The notes: generated from the sequence alone by a model not told the origin. A stretch of DNA of 64,000 nucleotides from an uncultured Lachnospiraceae bacterium (GCA_947172645.1 CAMWBY010000017.1:1-64000), one strand, 5' to 3'. Shown: positions 40,514 through 50,605, counted from the first letter of the stretch. Program-made: numbers and translations.

Positions 40514-41740
40514 TTACCTGCTTTTCACAAATCCGCCCTTGACCGCCAACAGGGCGGTAATGCCCACTGCCACATACACTATCACTGCCATCACCGTATA
40601 AGGAATCACCAAATCCCCTATCGTGTAACTGACAAATGATTGTAACATCTCTCTGAAGTCCGCCACCCGCACGGGGAACAGATAATTTATATGATTCCAC
40701 AGTCCGCTTTCCTTACTCATCGGGAAAAAAGCGGGCGCGATAATCATTGCCACCCCGATGACAAGCGACGCAAGCGAAGAGCGAAGCCTGGCGGAACAAC
40801 ACAGTACCACCAGTGCAATCGCAGTTCCAAGCAGCAATATGATTCCAAAGGAGCCGATGCACATCTGCCCAATGGTCATATTGTAAGGTATCACAGAATT
40901 GTACAACTGAACCGGCAAATCTGCCCCCGGAAATCCCAGAAGCAAACCGGACACGCTAACAGCCGTCAGAAGGCCAGCAGAAAGATACCCCAGTGTAAAC
41001 AGCACTATAACCGCAATCTTTGACCAGACCAGTCGGTCCTTCCCATGCTTTGTGGTCAGCAACAAAAACGCCGCCCCTGACTCATATTCCGTCGAAAAAA
41101 CGGAGCTGGCGCATATCACAATGACAAACCATAAATAAAATCCGATTGCGACAATATCTTTTACAACGTTCATCTCTGCCCTGCTTCCCCACCGGAACGG
41201 AACCGGAATCTTTTCCGCTTTCTGAATCCAGTATTCCTTCTCGGCCTCCTTATAATTGCCGTAAGAAAAATCCATATTCAAGTAATCCCTGATTTTCTCT
41301 ATGCGACGTCCATAGAAATCCGCACCGCCTGCCAGTTCAATGTCCATTAATACATTTCCGTCAATCCTGTCGGAGCGCATGTCGGAATAATTTTTTACCA
41401 CCATATAGTAAATATCCCCCAACGGCCGGATAATCTCCAGGTACGCGTCATCGCTTTCCATGTCCATCCCACGCTCCTGTACCGTTCCGATTAGTTCCGT
41501 GACATACTCTTCCGTAATCATATCCGTCTGCCTGGCCGCATTCTCCTGCTCTAAGCGGAATGCTTCAGTCCCGCATATATAGCTGTCAGTATTTTTATCG
41601 TAAAAGTTTTCCTGTGAAATATAATTAAAGGTGCATACCCCAATGAGCAAATACCCGATTAACATAGCGGACACATTCAGCCTGCTTTGAAACAGCTTCT
41701 TCCATTCATAACGTACCATATTAATCTTCCCCCTCGTCAA
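40514..41740 (-). CDS. ABC-2 type transporter permease
   Basis: 408-aa polytopic protein overlapping the 3' end of the ATPase gene. Confidence 0.8.
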   Translation of the reverse strand: MTRGKINMVRYEWKKLFQSRLNVSAMLIGYLLIGVCTFNYISQENFYDKNTDSYICGTEAFRLEQENAARQTDMITEEYVTELIGTVQERGMDMESDDAYLEIIRPLGDIYYMVVKNYSDMRSDRIDGNVLMDIELAGGADFYGRRIEKIRDYLNMDFSYGNYKEAEKEYWIQKAEKIPVPFRWGSRAEMNVVKDIVAIGFYLWFVIVICASSVFSTEYESGAAFLLLTTKHGKDRLVWSKIAVIVLFTLGYLSAGLLTAVSVSGLLLGFPGADLPVQLYNSVIPYNMTIGQMCIGSFGIILLLGTAIALVVLCCSARLRSSLASLVIGVAMIIAPAFFPMSKESGLWNHINYLFPVRVADFREMLQSFVSYTIGDLVIPYTVMAVIVYVAVGITALLAVKGGFVKSR

Positions 41741-42482
41741 AATATAACAGATAAAGTTTTTCCAGATTAAAGCTTTCCGCCTCCCCGCCGCCGGACACTT
41801 TCAGATAATGTTCTTTTAAATCCTCCAATGTGCCCTGGGCAATAAATTGTCCATGCTTCATCAGGAAAATCCAATCCGCAATCTCCTCCACGTCCGACAC
41901 GATGTGGGTGGAAAGAAGGACTATTCGGTCTTTTCCAAGTTCCGCTATCATGTTTCGGAAACGCACCCTCTCTTTCGGGTCAAGCCCCGCCGTAGGTTCA
42001 TCCAACACAAGGATTTTCGGGTCGTTCAAAAGTGCCTGGGCAATACCCAGACGCTGCCGCATCCCGCCGGAAAAGGTTTTAATCTTATGGCGCATCTCAT
42101 CCGCCAAACCTACTTCCTGTAAGAGCTGCCTGCTGCGCTTCTTGGCAAAGCCCCGCTCCAAACCTTTTAACGAAGCGATATACAGCATAAACTCCAGGGC
42201 GGTGAAATTAGGATAGTAGCCGAAATCCTGGGGCAGATAACCCAACAAATCCCTGTACTGCGCCCCCATCTTCCCAATCTCCTCCCCGCCAAGCCGAATC
42301 TCTCCGCTTGTAATCTCCGCAATACCGCACACCATACGCATCAGTGTCGTCTTCCCGGCGCCGTTCGCGCCAAGCAGGCCATAGACGCCCTCCCCTAGCC
42401 TGGCGCTCAGACGGTCCACTGCAATCTTGTTTTTATACTGTTTTGTCACTCGGTCTAATATCAATTCCATTCTAATCTCCAT
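41721..42482 (-). CDS. ABC transporter ATP-binding protein
   Basis: GLLGANGAGKTTLMRM Walker A, TFSGGMRQRLGIAQALL signature, ILVLDEPTAGLDP Walker B. Confidence 0.96.
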   Translation of the reverse strand: MEIRMELILDRVTKQYKNKIAVDRLSARLGEGVYGLLGANGAGKTTLMRMVCGIAEITSGEIRLGGEEIGKMGAQYRDLLGYLPQDFGYYPNFTALEFMLYIASLKGLERGFAKKRSRQLLQEVGLADEMRHKIKTFSGGMRQRLGIAQALLNDPKILVLDEPTAGLDPKERVRFRNMIAELGKDRIVLLSTHIVSDVEEIADWIFLMKHGQFIAQGTLEDLKEHYLKVSGGGEAESFNLEKLYLLYFDEGED

Positions 42483-43303
42483 TTCTGAGCAATCTGTTCA
42501 AAACTGGACAGTTTCTTATGCAGGCATACAAACTGCCACGTCCCAAACATCGCCCCCACTACACATACCAGGCACCATATTCTGAAACAGGAAGGCTGAT
42601 ACCATCCGAAATATTCCCTGCTGCCGACTACCGCCAGGATAACCATAAGCACATAGACGCCCACGGCGGCGCTACGCAGCGACTCTCCCTGGAAATACTG
42701 CATCAGCTTCATAAGAATGCCTGTCATCAAAATCATAGGCGTAAACCCATATACGAGAAGATGCAAAGCGCCGAAAGCTTCCTTCTCGGGCAGACAGACG
42801 GTACACACTGCCAAGACAACCGAATGCGCCATGCACAAAATCGCCATCCGGCTTATCACCACGCTGCGCAAAGAATATTTGGTGGCATACTCAATCTCCA
42901 ACATGCTTTTCAGGTACACTTTTGTAACCTCCTCCGCCGTAAGAAGGACAAGCAGCGGTGCAAGCAGCGATATAGCCAACAGAGCGCCGCCTCCCTCACC
43001 ACCACCGATAAACTGTGGTATCTGCGCCTGCATCACCCAAAAGAACGCTACACTCCACAACGCCTGCCATACAAGGCAATATCTTCCCACATAGCCAATC
43101 TGCTCCAGAAAAAACTGATACAGTGTCCCTCTTGTATGCTCTGCGCCCCTTCCCTGTAAGAAAACCGTTTCATCTCCATGCCCCGTTCCCAGACCTGCCG
43201 CCTGCATAAGTTCCTGAATCCTGATTTCCTGATTCTCCGAAACGACTTTCCTGCTTGCCCGTGCGTACCGCCGCAGCCTCTTTCTAATGTTTCCTTGTCC
43301 CAT
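42461..43303 (-). CDS. hypothetical membrane protein, candidate anti-sigma factor
   Basis: 280 aa: about 80-aa cytoplasmic N-terminus then several TM segments; overlaps the upstream sigma factor gene and downstream ATPase gene. Confidence 0.75.
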   Translation of the reverse strand: MGQGNIRKRLRRYARASRKVVSENQEIRIQELMQAAGLGTGHGDETVFLQGRGAEHTRGTLYQFFLEQIGYVGRYCLVWQALWSVAFFWVMQAQIPQFIGGGEGGGALLAISLLAPLLVLLTAEEVTKVYLKSMLEIEYATKYSLRSVVISRMAILCMAHSVVLAVCTVCLPEKEAFGALHLLVYGFTPMILMTGILMKLMQYFQGESLRSAAVGVYVLMVILAVVGSREYFGWYQPSCFRIWCLVCVVGAMFGTWQFVCLHKKLSSFEQIAQKWRLEWN

Positions 43304-43805
43304 GTCCGCCTCCTTCCATTGCAGATAACAGCTCCAGACCCCTTTTTACCCTGTATTTAACGAGTGAGGGACTGACATCCAAAATAGCCGCTATGTCCGT
43401 ATATCTCAGATTCTGGAAATACCGCAGCACGACCGCCTCCCTGTATTCTTCCGGCAGTCCCAGAACCATCTGCCTTACAATGACTGCCTCCTCCATACAT
43501 TCTCCTGTGCCCTGTTCAGGGATTTCACCCATAATAAGCGGCGTATGCTTCTTGTAATAATCCCTGCACTTGTTTTTTGCAATCGTATAGAGAAGATTTC
43601 TCACCTTATCCCCTATACGACACTGTCCATAGCGCTCGATAAAACTAAGGAACGTATCCTGGCACAAATCTTCCGCCACGGCCCGGCTCTCCACATGGTG
43701 GTAACAATAACGGAAGATTTCATCATAATACTTCCTTATTGCCCTCTCAACCATGCAATCACCTCCCTCTGCCTTATACAACGATTGACAGGCATAAAAA
43801 GTCAA
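43284..43805 (-). CDS. ECF sigma-70 family RNA polymerase sigma factor
   Basis: AVAEDLCQDTFLSFIERYGQ region 2, LPEEYREAVVLRYFQNLRYTDIAAILDVSPSLVKYRVKRGLELL region 4. Confidence 0.93.
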   Translation of the reverse strand: MTFYACQSLYKAEGGDCMVERAIRKYYDEIFRYCYHHVESRAVAEDLCQDTFLSFIERYGQCRIGDKVRNLLYTIAKNKCRDYYKKHTPLIMGEIPEQGTGECMEEAVIVRQMVLGLPEEYREAVVLRYFQNLRYTDIAAILDVSPSLVKYRVKRGLELLSAMEGGGHGTRKH

Positions 43806-43904
43806 AACAAAAAAGTGTGCGCAAAAAATACTCCCTCTTAAGCTTCGACAAGCGTTGTCAACTACTTGTCCGCCTAAAAAGGAGTATCACAGGCTATGTA
43901 TCCA

Positions 43905-44483
43905 CTATTCAAATTCTCCGAAATCCAGATACAGGTCTTCATAAATCCCTGCCTTAATCCTCTCGGAAAAAGTATGCAGCACAGGGCCTTCCTTATGTTC
44001 CAAATCATACACCGTAACGCTTCTCTGTATCGGGTCAACAATCCAGTATTCCCGCACGCCCGCTGCCTCGTACAAAGAAAGCTTCCTCACATAATCCATA
44101 TACTTACTGGAAGGCGAAACAATCTCCACTGCCCAGTCCGGCGCGCCGTGACAGCCCTTCTCATCAAGCTTATCCCTGTCGCAGATGACTGTAATATCCG
44201 GTTCCACATAATTGCGCTCATCATTGCGTATGTACACGGCAAAAGGCGCCGGGAGCACTTTGCATGGCCCCTTACGCTCCATCAGGTATATCCCAATTCT
44301 CACATTAAGCCAACTAAGCATATCCTGATGCGTCAATGTGGGACAGTCCATAACGAACATCTCCCCGTCAATCAGCTCAGCCCTCTCCCCTGTCGGAAGC
44401 GCCTCAATGTCTGCAACCGTATAAATCTTCTTTCCATCATCTCCCATAAATATCCTCTCTCCTTTTAACACTGCATTTCCCAT
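43905..44483 (-). CDS. Uma2 family endonuclease (DUF820, PD-(D/E)XK-like)
   Basis: YTVADIEALPTGERAELIDGEMFVM ... PDITVICDRDKLDEKGCHGAPDWAVEIVSPSSKYMDYVRKLSLYEAAGVREYWIVDP; ATG 44483 after AAAGGAGG. Confidence 0.9.
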   Translation of the reverse strand: MGNAVLKGERIFMGDDGKKIYTVADIEALPTGERAELIDGEMFVMDCPTLTHQDMLSWLNVRIGIYLMERKGPCKVLPAPFAVYIRNDERNYVEPDITVICDRDKLDEKGCHGAPDWAVEIVSPSSKYMDYVRKLSLYEAAGVREYWIVDPIQRSVTVYDLEHKEGPVLHTFSERIKAGIYEDLYLDFGEFE

Positions 44484-44697
44484 AAAAGTCCTCCTTTCGC
44501 GGCCGGAACCTTTATGGATGTCCCCTGCCGCCATGAAATTGTAATTGTGAGTAAAGCGGCAGAAATTGCCCGAATGTGCGAACGCACGGTTCATTGATTA
44601 CTCCTGTTGAAATTATCATACATCTCAGTCAGCGTTATGTCAAGTATTTTCTGTTATAACGATTAAAATAATGTAAGTCCAATCTGCTATAAAAAAC

Positions 44698-44742
44698 ATA
44701 CCCATACGATGCCCCGGAATTTCCGTGGCGTCATATGGGTAT
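44698..44742. terminator. inverted repeat near the end of the acetyltransferase gene
   Basis: ATACCCATA ... TATGGGTAT with internal GATGCC/GGCGTC pairing. Confidence 0.45.
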
Positions 44743-44765
44743 CCCTGCAAGGCGGAAAAGGAAAT

Positions 44766-45407
44766 TTAAAATTCCATCCGTGCAACAATATCATTCCAGG
44801 CCTCTTCGTCAATCTCTTCATCCCGGAACAGTTTCTTTTTATCATCGTCGGTAATCTTACGGATAACTTTACAAGGATTCCCGGCCGCGATGCTCCAATC
44901 CGGTATATCCTTCGTCACCACGCTGCCTGCGCCAATCACAACATTGTCACCGATATGTACGCCAGGACAGACAACCGTGTTGCCGCCAAGCCAGACATTG
45001 TCGCCGATGGTTACTTCCTTACCATACTCATAGGCTGAATTACGGCTGACCGGATGTACCGGGTGTCCTGCCGTATAAATCGCCACATTCGGCGCCATCT
45101 GGCAGTTGTCCCCAATCTTAATCTTCGCCACATCTAACAGCGTACAGTTATAGTTGGCGAAAAAGTTCTTCCCCACTTCAATGTGCTTGCCGTAGTCGCA
45201 GTAGAACGGCGGATTAATGAATGCGCCGTCGGACTTGCCCAAAAGCTCCTTGACAACTTTGCCAATACCGTCAAAATCTGTCCGGTCCATAAAATTTAAT
45301 CTCTGCAATATTTCCCTGCATACCAACTGTTCCTGAAATATGCTGTCGTCTGAGATATAAGCCATCTGTGCGTCCCGTCTTTCTTTGTGTGTCATCTTTT
45401 TTACCAT
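44766..45407 (-). CDS. sugar O-acetyltransferase (maltose/galactoside acetyltransferase, LbH fold)
   Basis: NPPFYCDYGKHIEVGKNFFANYNCTLLDVAKIKIGDN ... GGNTVVCPGVHIGDNVVIGAGSVVTKDIP hexapeptide repeats. Confidence 0.92.
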   Translation of the reverse strand: MVKKMTHKERRDAQMAYISDDSIFQEQLVCREILQRLNFMDRTDFDGIGKVVKELLGKSDGAFINPPFYCDYGKHIEVGKNFFANYNCTLLDVAKIKIGDNCQMAPNVAIYTAGHPVHPVSRNSAYEYGKEVTIGDNVWLGGNTVVCPGVHIGDNVVIGAGSVVTKDIPDWSIAAGNPCKVIRKITDDDKKKLFRDEEIDEEAWNDIVARMEF

Positions 45408-45555
45408 GCCTTTCTTTTTATTTTTACTATACTTGTATCATAGGCTAAGAGAACATGCGGGCATGTTCTTTTGCCTCTCAAACCAATGTTGAAAAATTAT
45501 CTTTCAGCCTTATATCCGAATGCCGCACTTCCTTCTGCTGTGGAATGATTGCGTG

Positions 45556-46953
45556 TTATGTAATATTTCGAACCCACCTGTATTTCTTATAATGTCTGTA
45601 TACCGCCGGAAGCTTCACAACTTCATCCAGGTTCAGGACGAAATACACCGCCATCACCGGCAGCTTCAGCACAAATGCACAGACACATCCCAAGGGCACC
45701 GTGATACACCATAATGTCACCGTATCGCACAAAAGCCCAAATTTCGAATCTCCTCCGGCTGGGAAAATCCCCCCGATGGTCATGCTGTTAACGGACTTGC
45801 CTGCAATATAATAGGAGCTGATAATCAACATCCCCCTCAAATACTCTTTCGCCGCAGGCGTCAGGCTGACAAGTTCCGTAATTACAGGCGACAGAAGAAG
45901 CAATAAGGCTCCTGATAAGATTCCGCCCAGGACAGACGCCTTCACCAAAACACGCCCGGCCGTTTTCGCTTCCTCGAACCGTCCGGCTCCCAACTCATTT
46001 CCCACAATCATACCGCCTGCACTTCCCAATCCCATACAGAGGCAAATCACGAGGTTCTTGGAAATATTGGCAATTCCATTGGCTGCCACCGCATCGGAAC
46101 CCAAATGTCCCATAACAACAGAATACATTGTAAATCCGCCGCCCCAAGCCAGTTCATTGAGAAGCACCGGCCCGGTCTTTTCCCAGAAACGTCTCATCAG
46201 TTCCCGGTCAGTGCCGGACAAAAACCCGCTCAAAGACAGCTGTATGTGAAAATTTCCTTTCTTCCGCGCCATGGCCATATAAGCTATGCTCCATACAACC
46301 TGGATAGCAGTCGCCGCCACAGTCGCAAACGCCGCCCCCGTAATCCGCATGGAGGGCGCTCCAAACAACCCGAAAATTAAGATGGCATTGAGCATAATAT
46401 TCAGGATAACGCCCGCGCTGCTAATTACTGAGCTCATATTGACTGCACCACAGTTTTTCATAACCGTCAGGTATACCTGTGACACCGCAGACAAAAGATA
46501 GGAAACTCCAACTGCCTTTAAATATTCACTTCCCATTGTAACCAATTCCGGGTCATCCGTAAAGAACAGCATAATATTTTCCGGGAAAAAGAAAACCGCC
46601 AGGCAAAATATGGCCGCCACAAAGCAGGAAATGCGCAAGACCAACACCACAATCCTTGAAATCTGTTCATAGTCCCTTTTCCCGTAATATTGCGCCACAT
46701 ACATGTTCTCCCCGATGACGAACGCCGCCATAAAAAGGTTAAACACAAAAGTTACCTGTGTGGCTAACGATACCGCCGACATAGAACTCTGGTTCAGCCT
46801 TCCCAGCATTACCGCATCGCTTGCCCCCACAAGCGCAAGCATAAACTGTTGAAATGCAATCGGAAGTACAAGGCGAATCATTTTGCTCATATAGGGATGT
46901 GCCTGCCCCGAATTGTTTCCGCTGTCACTGCCATATTTATTTTTTATATTCAC
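45556..46953 (-). CDS. MATE family efflux transporter
   Basis: LVLPIAFQQFMLALVGASDAVMLGRLNQSSMSAVSLATQ; GTG 46953 start behind GAGGGG on the minus strand. Confidence 0.93.
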   Translation of the reverse strand: MNIKNKYGSDSGNNSGQAHPYMSKMIRLVLPIAFQQFMLALVGASDAVMLGRLNQSSMSAVSLATQVTFVFNLFMAAFVIGENMYVAQYYGKRDYEQISRIVVLVLRISCFVAAIFCLAVFFFPENIMLFFTDDPELVTMGSEYLKAVGVSYLLSAVSQVYLTVMKNCGAVNMSSVISSAGVILNIMLNAILIFGLFGAPSMRITGAAFATVAATAIQVVWSIAYMAMARKKGNFHIQLSLSGFLSGTDRELMRRFWEKTGPVLLNELAWGGGFTMYSVVMGHLGSDAVAANGIANISKNLVICLCMGLGSAGGMIVGNELGAGRFEEAKTAGRVLVKASVLGGILSGALLLLLSPVITELVSLTPAAKEYLRGMLIISSYYIAGKSVNSMTIGGIFPAGGDSKFGLLCDTVTLWCITVPLGCVCAFVLKLPVMAVYFVLNLDEVVKLPAVYRHYKKYRWVRNIT

Positions 46954-46984
46954 AATAATCCCCTCTGCATCCCACAAATCTGCA

Positions 46985-47072
46985 CCTGTTATCTAACAGG
47001 ATTGGCCCCGGCCAGCAGGAAATCCCCACGCAGTATAGGATTTCCTCTGGCCGAAAAACCCCAATCTTGTTC
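46985..47072 (-). promoter_or_regulatory. palindrome plus long interrupted stem-loop in the MATE leader
   Basis: CCTGTTA-TC-TAACAGG (46985-47000); then nested pairs GATTGG/CCAATC, GGCCAG/CTGGCC, AGGAAATCC/GGATTTCCT. Confidence 0.45.
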
Positions 47073-47174
47073 TCCTGCAGGTATGTTTTAACAATATCAT
47101 ATTTTTCTTTTCAAATCTTTCAGAATAGTCTATAATTATATAACAATCTTCTATGCAATAAGGAGTTTTAACCT

Positions 47175-48089
47175 ATGAAAATACCGGCAAAATATTGTTC
47201 CGCCTTTAACCAGGAATTTTCGGAAACTGTCTCGTATAACAATCCGCTGTTTCCTGCCTACGTTCAATATGGACTTCTTTCGTCCTACCCCGATTACTCG
47301 GCAATCAGCCACTGGCACGAAGACCTGGAATTTATTCTTATTAAAAGTGGGAAAATGACTTACAATGTAAACGGGGAATTGGTCGAACTGACCGAAAACA
47401 ACGGAATCATGGTAAACAGCCGGCAGCTGCACTACGGATTTTCTGCACAGCACAATGAATGTGCGTTTATCTGTATCCTTCTTTCCACAGAATTGCTCCG
47501 GGGAAACGAATGGTTCTACCACAACTTTATTGAGTGCATCACCGCCAATTCCTCAATTCCTTATATCTACCTTGATTGTGAAGGCTGGCAAAAGACAATT
47601 TTAGAACGGTTGGAAAACCTGTACCGGAATTTCGGCGGAAATCCTTCCAATCTTGTACAGGCAGAATGTTGTTATGAAGTCATCATGGATTTTGCACGGA
47701 TAATGAAGACAATCTATGAAAATCTGGATACAAGAACGCAGACAACCGACAAAGAATCTTCCGACCTTGCCGCGCTCAGAAGTATGATTACCTACATAGA
47801 AGAACACTATGCAAATCATATTTCTCTTGAAGGAATCGCGCTTGCCGGAGCCTGCTGCAAGAGCAGGTGCTCCCTTCTCTTTAAAAAGTATCTCCGTGAT
47901 ACCCCAATTACGTACACGACAAAGCTTCGGCTCAGGAAAAGCCTCGGCGCTTTGTTGGAATCTGATTCAGGCATCACGGAAATCGCATATGAACACGGTT
48001 TTGGCGGCGCAAGCTACTATTGCGAAACCTTCCAGAAATATTATGGAATATCGCCTTTGAAATACCGAAAAGCGCTGTCTGGGGAATGA
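47175..48089 (+). CDS. AraC family transcriptional regulator (cupin plus HTH)
   Basis: SHWHEDLEFILIKSGKMTYNVNGE cupin; C-terminal LRLRKSLGALLESDSGITEIAYEHGFGGASYYCETFQKYYGISPLKYRK. Confidence 0.94.
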   Translation: MKIPAKYCSAFNQEFSETVSYNNPLFPAYVQYGLLSSYPDYSAISHWHEDLEFILIKSGKMTYNVNGELVELTENNGIMVNSRQLHYGFSAQHNECAFICILLSTELLRGNEWFYHNFIECITANSSIPYIYLDCEGWQKTILERLENLYRNFGGNPSNLVQAECCYEVIMDFARIMKTIYENLDTRTQTTDKESSDLAALRSMITYIEEHYANHISLEGIALAGACCKSRCSLLFKKYLRDTPITYTTKLRLRKSLGALLESDSGITEIAYEHGFGGASYYCETFQKYYGISPLKYRKALSGE

Positions 48090-48098
48090 CCCTGCTCA

Positions 48099-48905
48099 TT
48101 AGAACAATTCATCCAGCAAAATATAGTACCGGATTTTCTCCCAGTCCGGCTCTATTCCCAATTCCCGGAACAAAAGCAAATCGTCATAGCCAGGATATGC
48201 CTGCCTGCTGTATTTCCCGCTGTAATTCTGGGAGATACTCCGGTAGCATATTGCGATGTCACACCATTTGTCGGCTATGCCTGACCTGCCAAGGTCGATA
48301 TAGCCGGTCACCTCTTCGCCCCTGCCGAACAGATTGGGGAGGCAGTAATCCCCATGGGACAGGACAGCCTCTTCCTTGGGCATATTTGCATACAGCCAGT
48401 CAAGCAAATGTGACGGGTTGGCGAAACCATTTTCTCCGAACGTATCCGGCTCCACATTCTCCAAGTCTACCAGTCCCTTTTCCACATTATATGCCGCCTG
48501 CTTCAGTTTATATTGCAGCCTCTGGTCACTGGGACAGTCCGATACGTCCACATCCCAAAGCATCTTAAGTCCCCTGGCCAACAGCTTGCACTGTATATGC
48601 GGATTCTCCATATACCCATCGCTGCACGCCATCTCCCCGGCACATTTGCCCATTAACAGATAGGACTTGCCATCCGACTTTTTATAGGCATACACGGCGG
48701 GTACGGGAAGCTTTCCCTGCAGATACCGGGTCATAAGGTACTCGTTTTCAGCCTCTGCGCTGTCATCCTGGATTTTCAGGACCTGGTCTTCAAAGAGCAG
48801 AACGGACGAACCGGACATCCCGATTTCATCCGCCGTATAACCGCCTGCCGCAAGGAGCCTGTCAATCTTATTCTCTTCCATATTTTCCGTAACTTGTATT
48901 GCCAT
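48099..48905 (-). CDS. aminoglycoside 3'-phosphotransferase-like (APH(3') family)
   Basis: SHGDYCLPNLFGRGEEVTGYIDLGRSGIADKWCDIAICYRSI matches the APH(3') catalytic and Mg-binding motifs. Confidence 0.88.
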   Translation of the reverse strand: MAIQVTENMEENKIDRLLAAGGYTADEIGMSGSSVLLFEDQVLKIQDDSAEAENEYLMTRYLQGKLPVPAVYAYKKSDGKSYLLMGKCAGEMACSDGYMENPHIQCKLLARGLKMLWDVDVSDCPSDQRLQYKLKQAAYNVEKGLVDLENVEPDTFGENGFANPSHLLDWLYANMPKEEAVLSHGDYCLPNLFGRGEEVTGYIDLGRSGIADKWCDIAICYRSISQNYSGKYSRQAYPGYDDLLLFRELGIEPDWEKIRYYILLDELF

Positions 48906-49003
48906 GTCCCTGCCCTCCTACGTGGGTACGTTTATAGTGTACAAAATATTCTCATCGATGACCTGTGCGGGAAACTGTGATTTTCTTCATCGTATCCGGC
49001 AAC

Positions 49004-50605
49004 TTATAATGCATCGATAACCCCCTGGATACCCCGCTCCTCATAGATTTTCTTATAGTATGCCACCTCATCCCGAATCAGTTCATCGATGACCTGCATC
49101 CCGAGAAGCTCCACCGGGGCCTTATCGTCCGTCATAATATAGTCCCCCGCCTCATAAGCCGCCAGATTACGGGAAACAGTTCCCATCATTGACGCCAGGT
49201 TTTCATCCCCAATCTTTCCCCGGCGGCTTTCAAAATTCTCCAACATCTGCGGGTTATCGGAAGCAAAAAGCTCTCTGTTCGTGGAACCTTTTACATCCAC
49301 CGTATACACTTCCCCGAACACACTTCCAATCGTGTCTGCAAGATGTTGGTTGATGCTGCCTTCGCTGCTGCCCCGCATATTCATATTAACTACCATCACC
49401 CCATCTTCCTCCAGATGGTCTTTTACAAGCGAAAAGAACTCCACGGAAGACATCTGGAAGGGAATCGTAATATCCTGATAGGCGTCCACCATAATCACAT
49501 CATACTTGCCCTCTATGGCATTCAGATACGCCCTGCCGTCATAGGTCGCCACCTGCACATCCTCCGGCAGTTCAAAATATTCCCGTGCAAGCCCTGTAAT
49601 CTTCTCGTCAATCTCCACGCCCTCAATTGCCATCCCGCCATAATAGTTGCGGCACTGATGGGCATATGTCCCGGTCCCCATTCCCAGAATCAGCACATTA
49701 CAGTCGGCGGGCTCCTCCTGTCCCGCCATCAGAGGCGCCGCCATGGCATAATCATAGTACATACCGGTCAATCCCTCATCCTTCATCAAAATGGACTGCA
49801 CCCCAAAAAGGACATTCGTAGATAATATGACGATTCTGTCATTTTCTTTCACCTGCAAATAATTATAAATAGACTCTCCCTCATAGGCAAGCCCCGTCTC
49901 CCAAAAGGCAAAACTATTAGATTTTCCCAGAAGGCAGCATCCTAAGAACGCCACTGCCGCCGTAATGCCTTTTGCCATGCCTCTCCTCCCGCTGATAAAA
50001 TATGCCATGGAAAGCGCCAGAAGAATCCCGGCAAAAATCAGGAATGTAACGGAAGTGCCTACCACCGGAATAGAGATGAAGGTGGGCACAAACGTGCCGA
50101 TGATGCTGCCGATGGTATTAAACGCCCCCAGTGTCCCCACAATCTTGCCGCTGTCAGCCAGGCTGTCCACAGAATATTTCGCCAGGGAGGGTGTGACGGT
50201 TCCCAACAGGAAGAGCGGAAATACAAAGATTACCATACAAGCCGCGAATGCCGCCCAAATCAGAAAATTCGTGCTGACCGTGAAAATAAGAAGCGCGGAT
50301 ATCCCCAAAATAATGTACTTTCCCACCACCGGAATCGCCGCAATCCACACCGCTGCAATCAATATCCTGCCATAGAGCTTGTCCGGGTTCGGATTCTTAT
50401 CCGCACTGCGCCCTCCATAGATATTGCCTAGCGCCATGGCAATCATGATGGTTCCTATAATAATCGTCCACACAATCTGCGAAGAACTGAAGTAAGGCGC
50501 CAGAAGCCTGCTGGCGCCTAATTCCACTGCCATTACCGACATACCTGCGAAAAATTCCGTCAGATATAAGAATACTTTATTTTTTAAGATAGGTGTCGTG
50601 TTCAT
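49004..50605 (-). CDS. fused MFS/spermidine synthase-like protein
   Basis: N-terminal multi-TM domain, then VLILGMGTGTYAHQCRNYYGG...VEIDEKITGLAREYF...VATYDGRAYL...YDVIMVDAYQD (spermidine synthase Rossmann domain). Confidence 0.88.
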   Translation of the reverse strand: MNTTPILKNKVFLYLTEFFAGMSVMAVELGASRLLAPYFSSSQIVWTIIIGTIMIAMALGNIYGGRSADKNPNPDKLYGRILIAAVWIAAIPVVGKYIILGISALLIFTVSTNFLIWAAFAACMVIFVFPLFLLGTVTPSLAKYSVDSLADSGKIVGTLGAFNTIGSIIGTFVPTFISIPVVGTSVTFLIFAGILLALSMAYFISGRRGMAKGITAAVAFLGCCLLGKSNSFAFWETGLAYEGESIYNYLQVKENDRIVILSTNVLFGVQSILMKDEGLTGMYYDYAMAAPLMAGQEEPADCNVLILGMGTGTYAHQCRNYYGGMAIEGVEIDEKITGLAREYFELPEDVQVATYDGRAYLNAIEGKYDVIMVDAYQDITIPFQMSSVEFFSLVKDHLEEDGVMVVNMNMRGSSEGSINQHLADTIGSVFGEVYTVDVKGSTNRELFASDNPQMLENFESRRGKIGDENLASMMGTVSRNLAAYEAGDYIMTDDKAPVELLGMQVIDELIRDEVAYYKKIYEERGIQGVIDAL

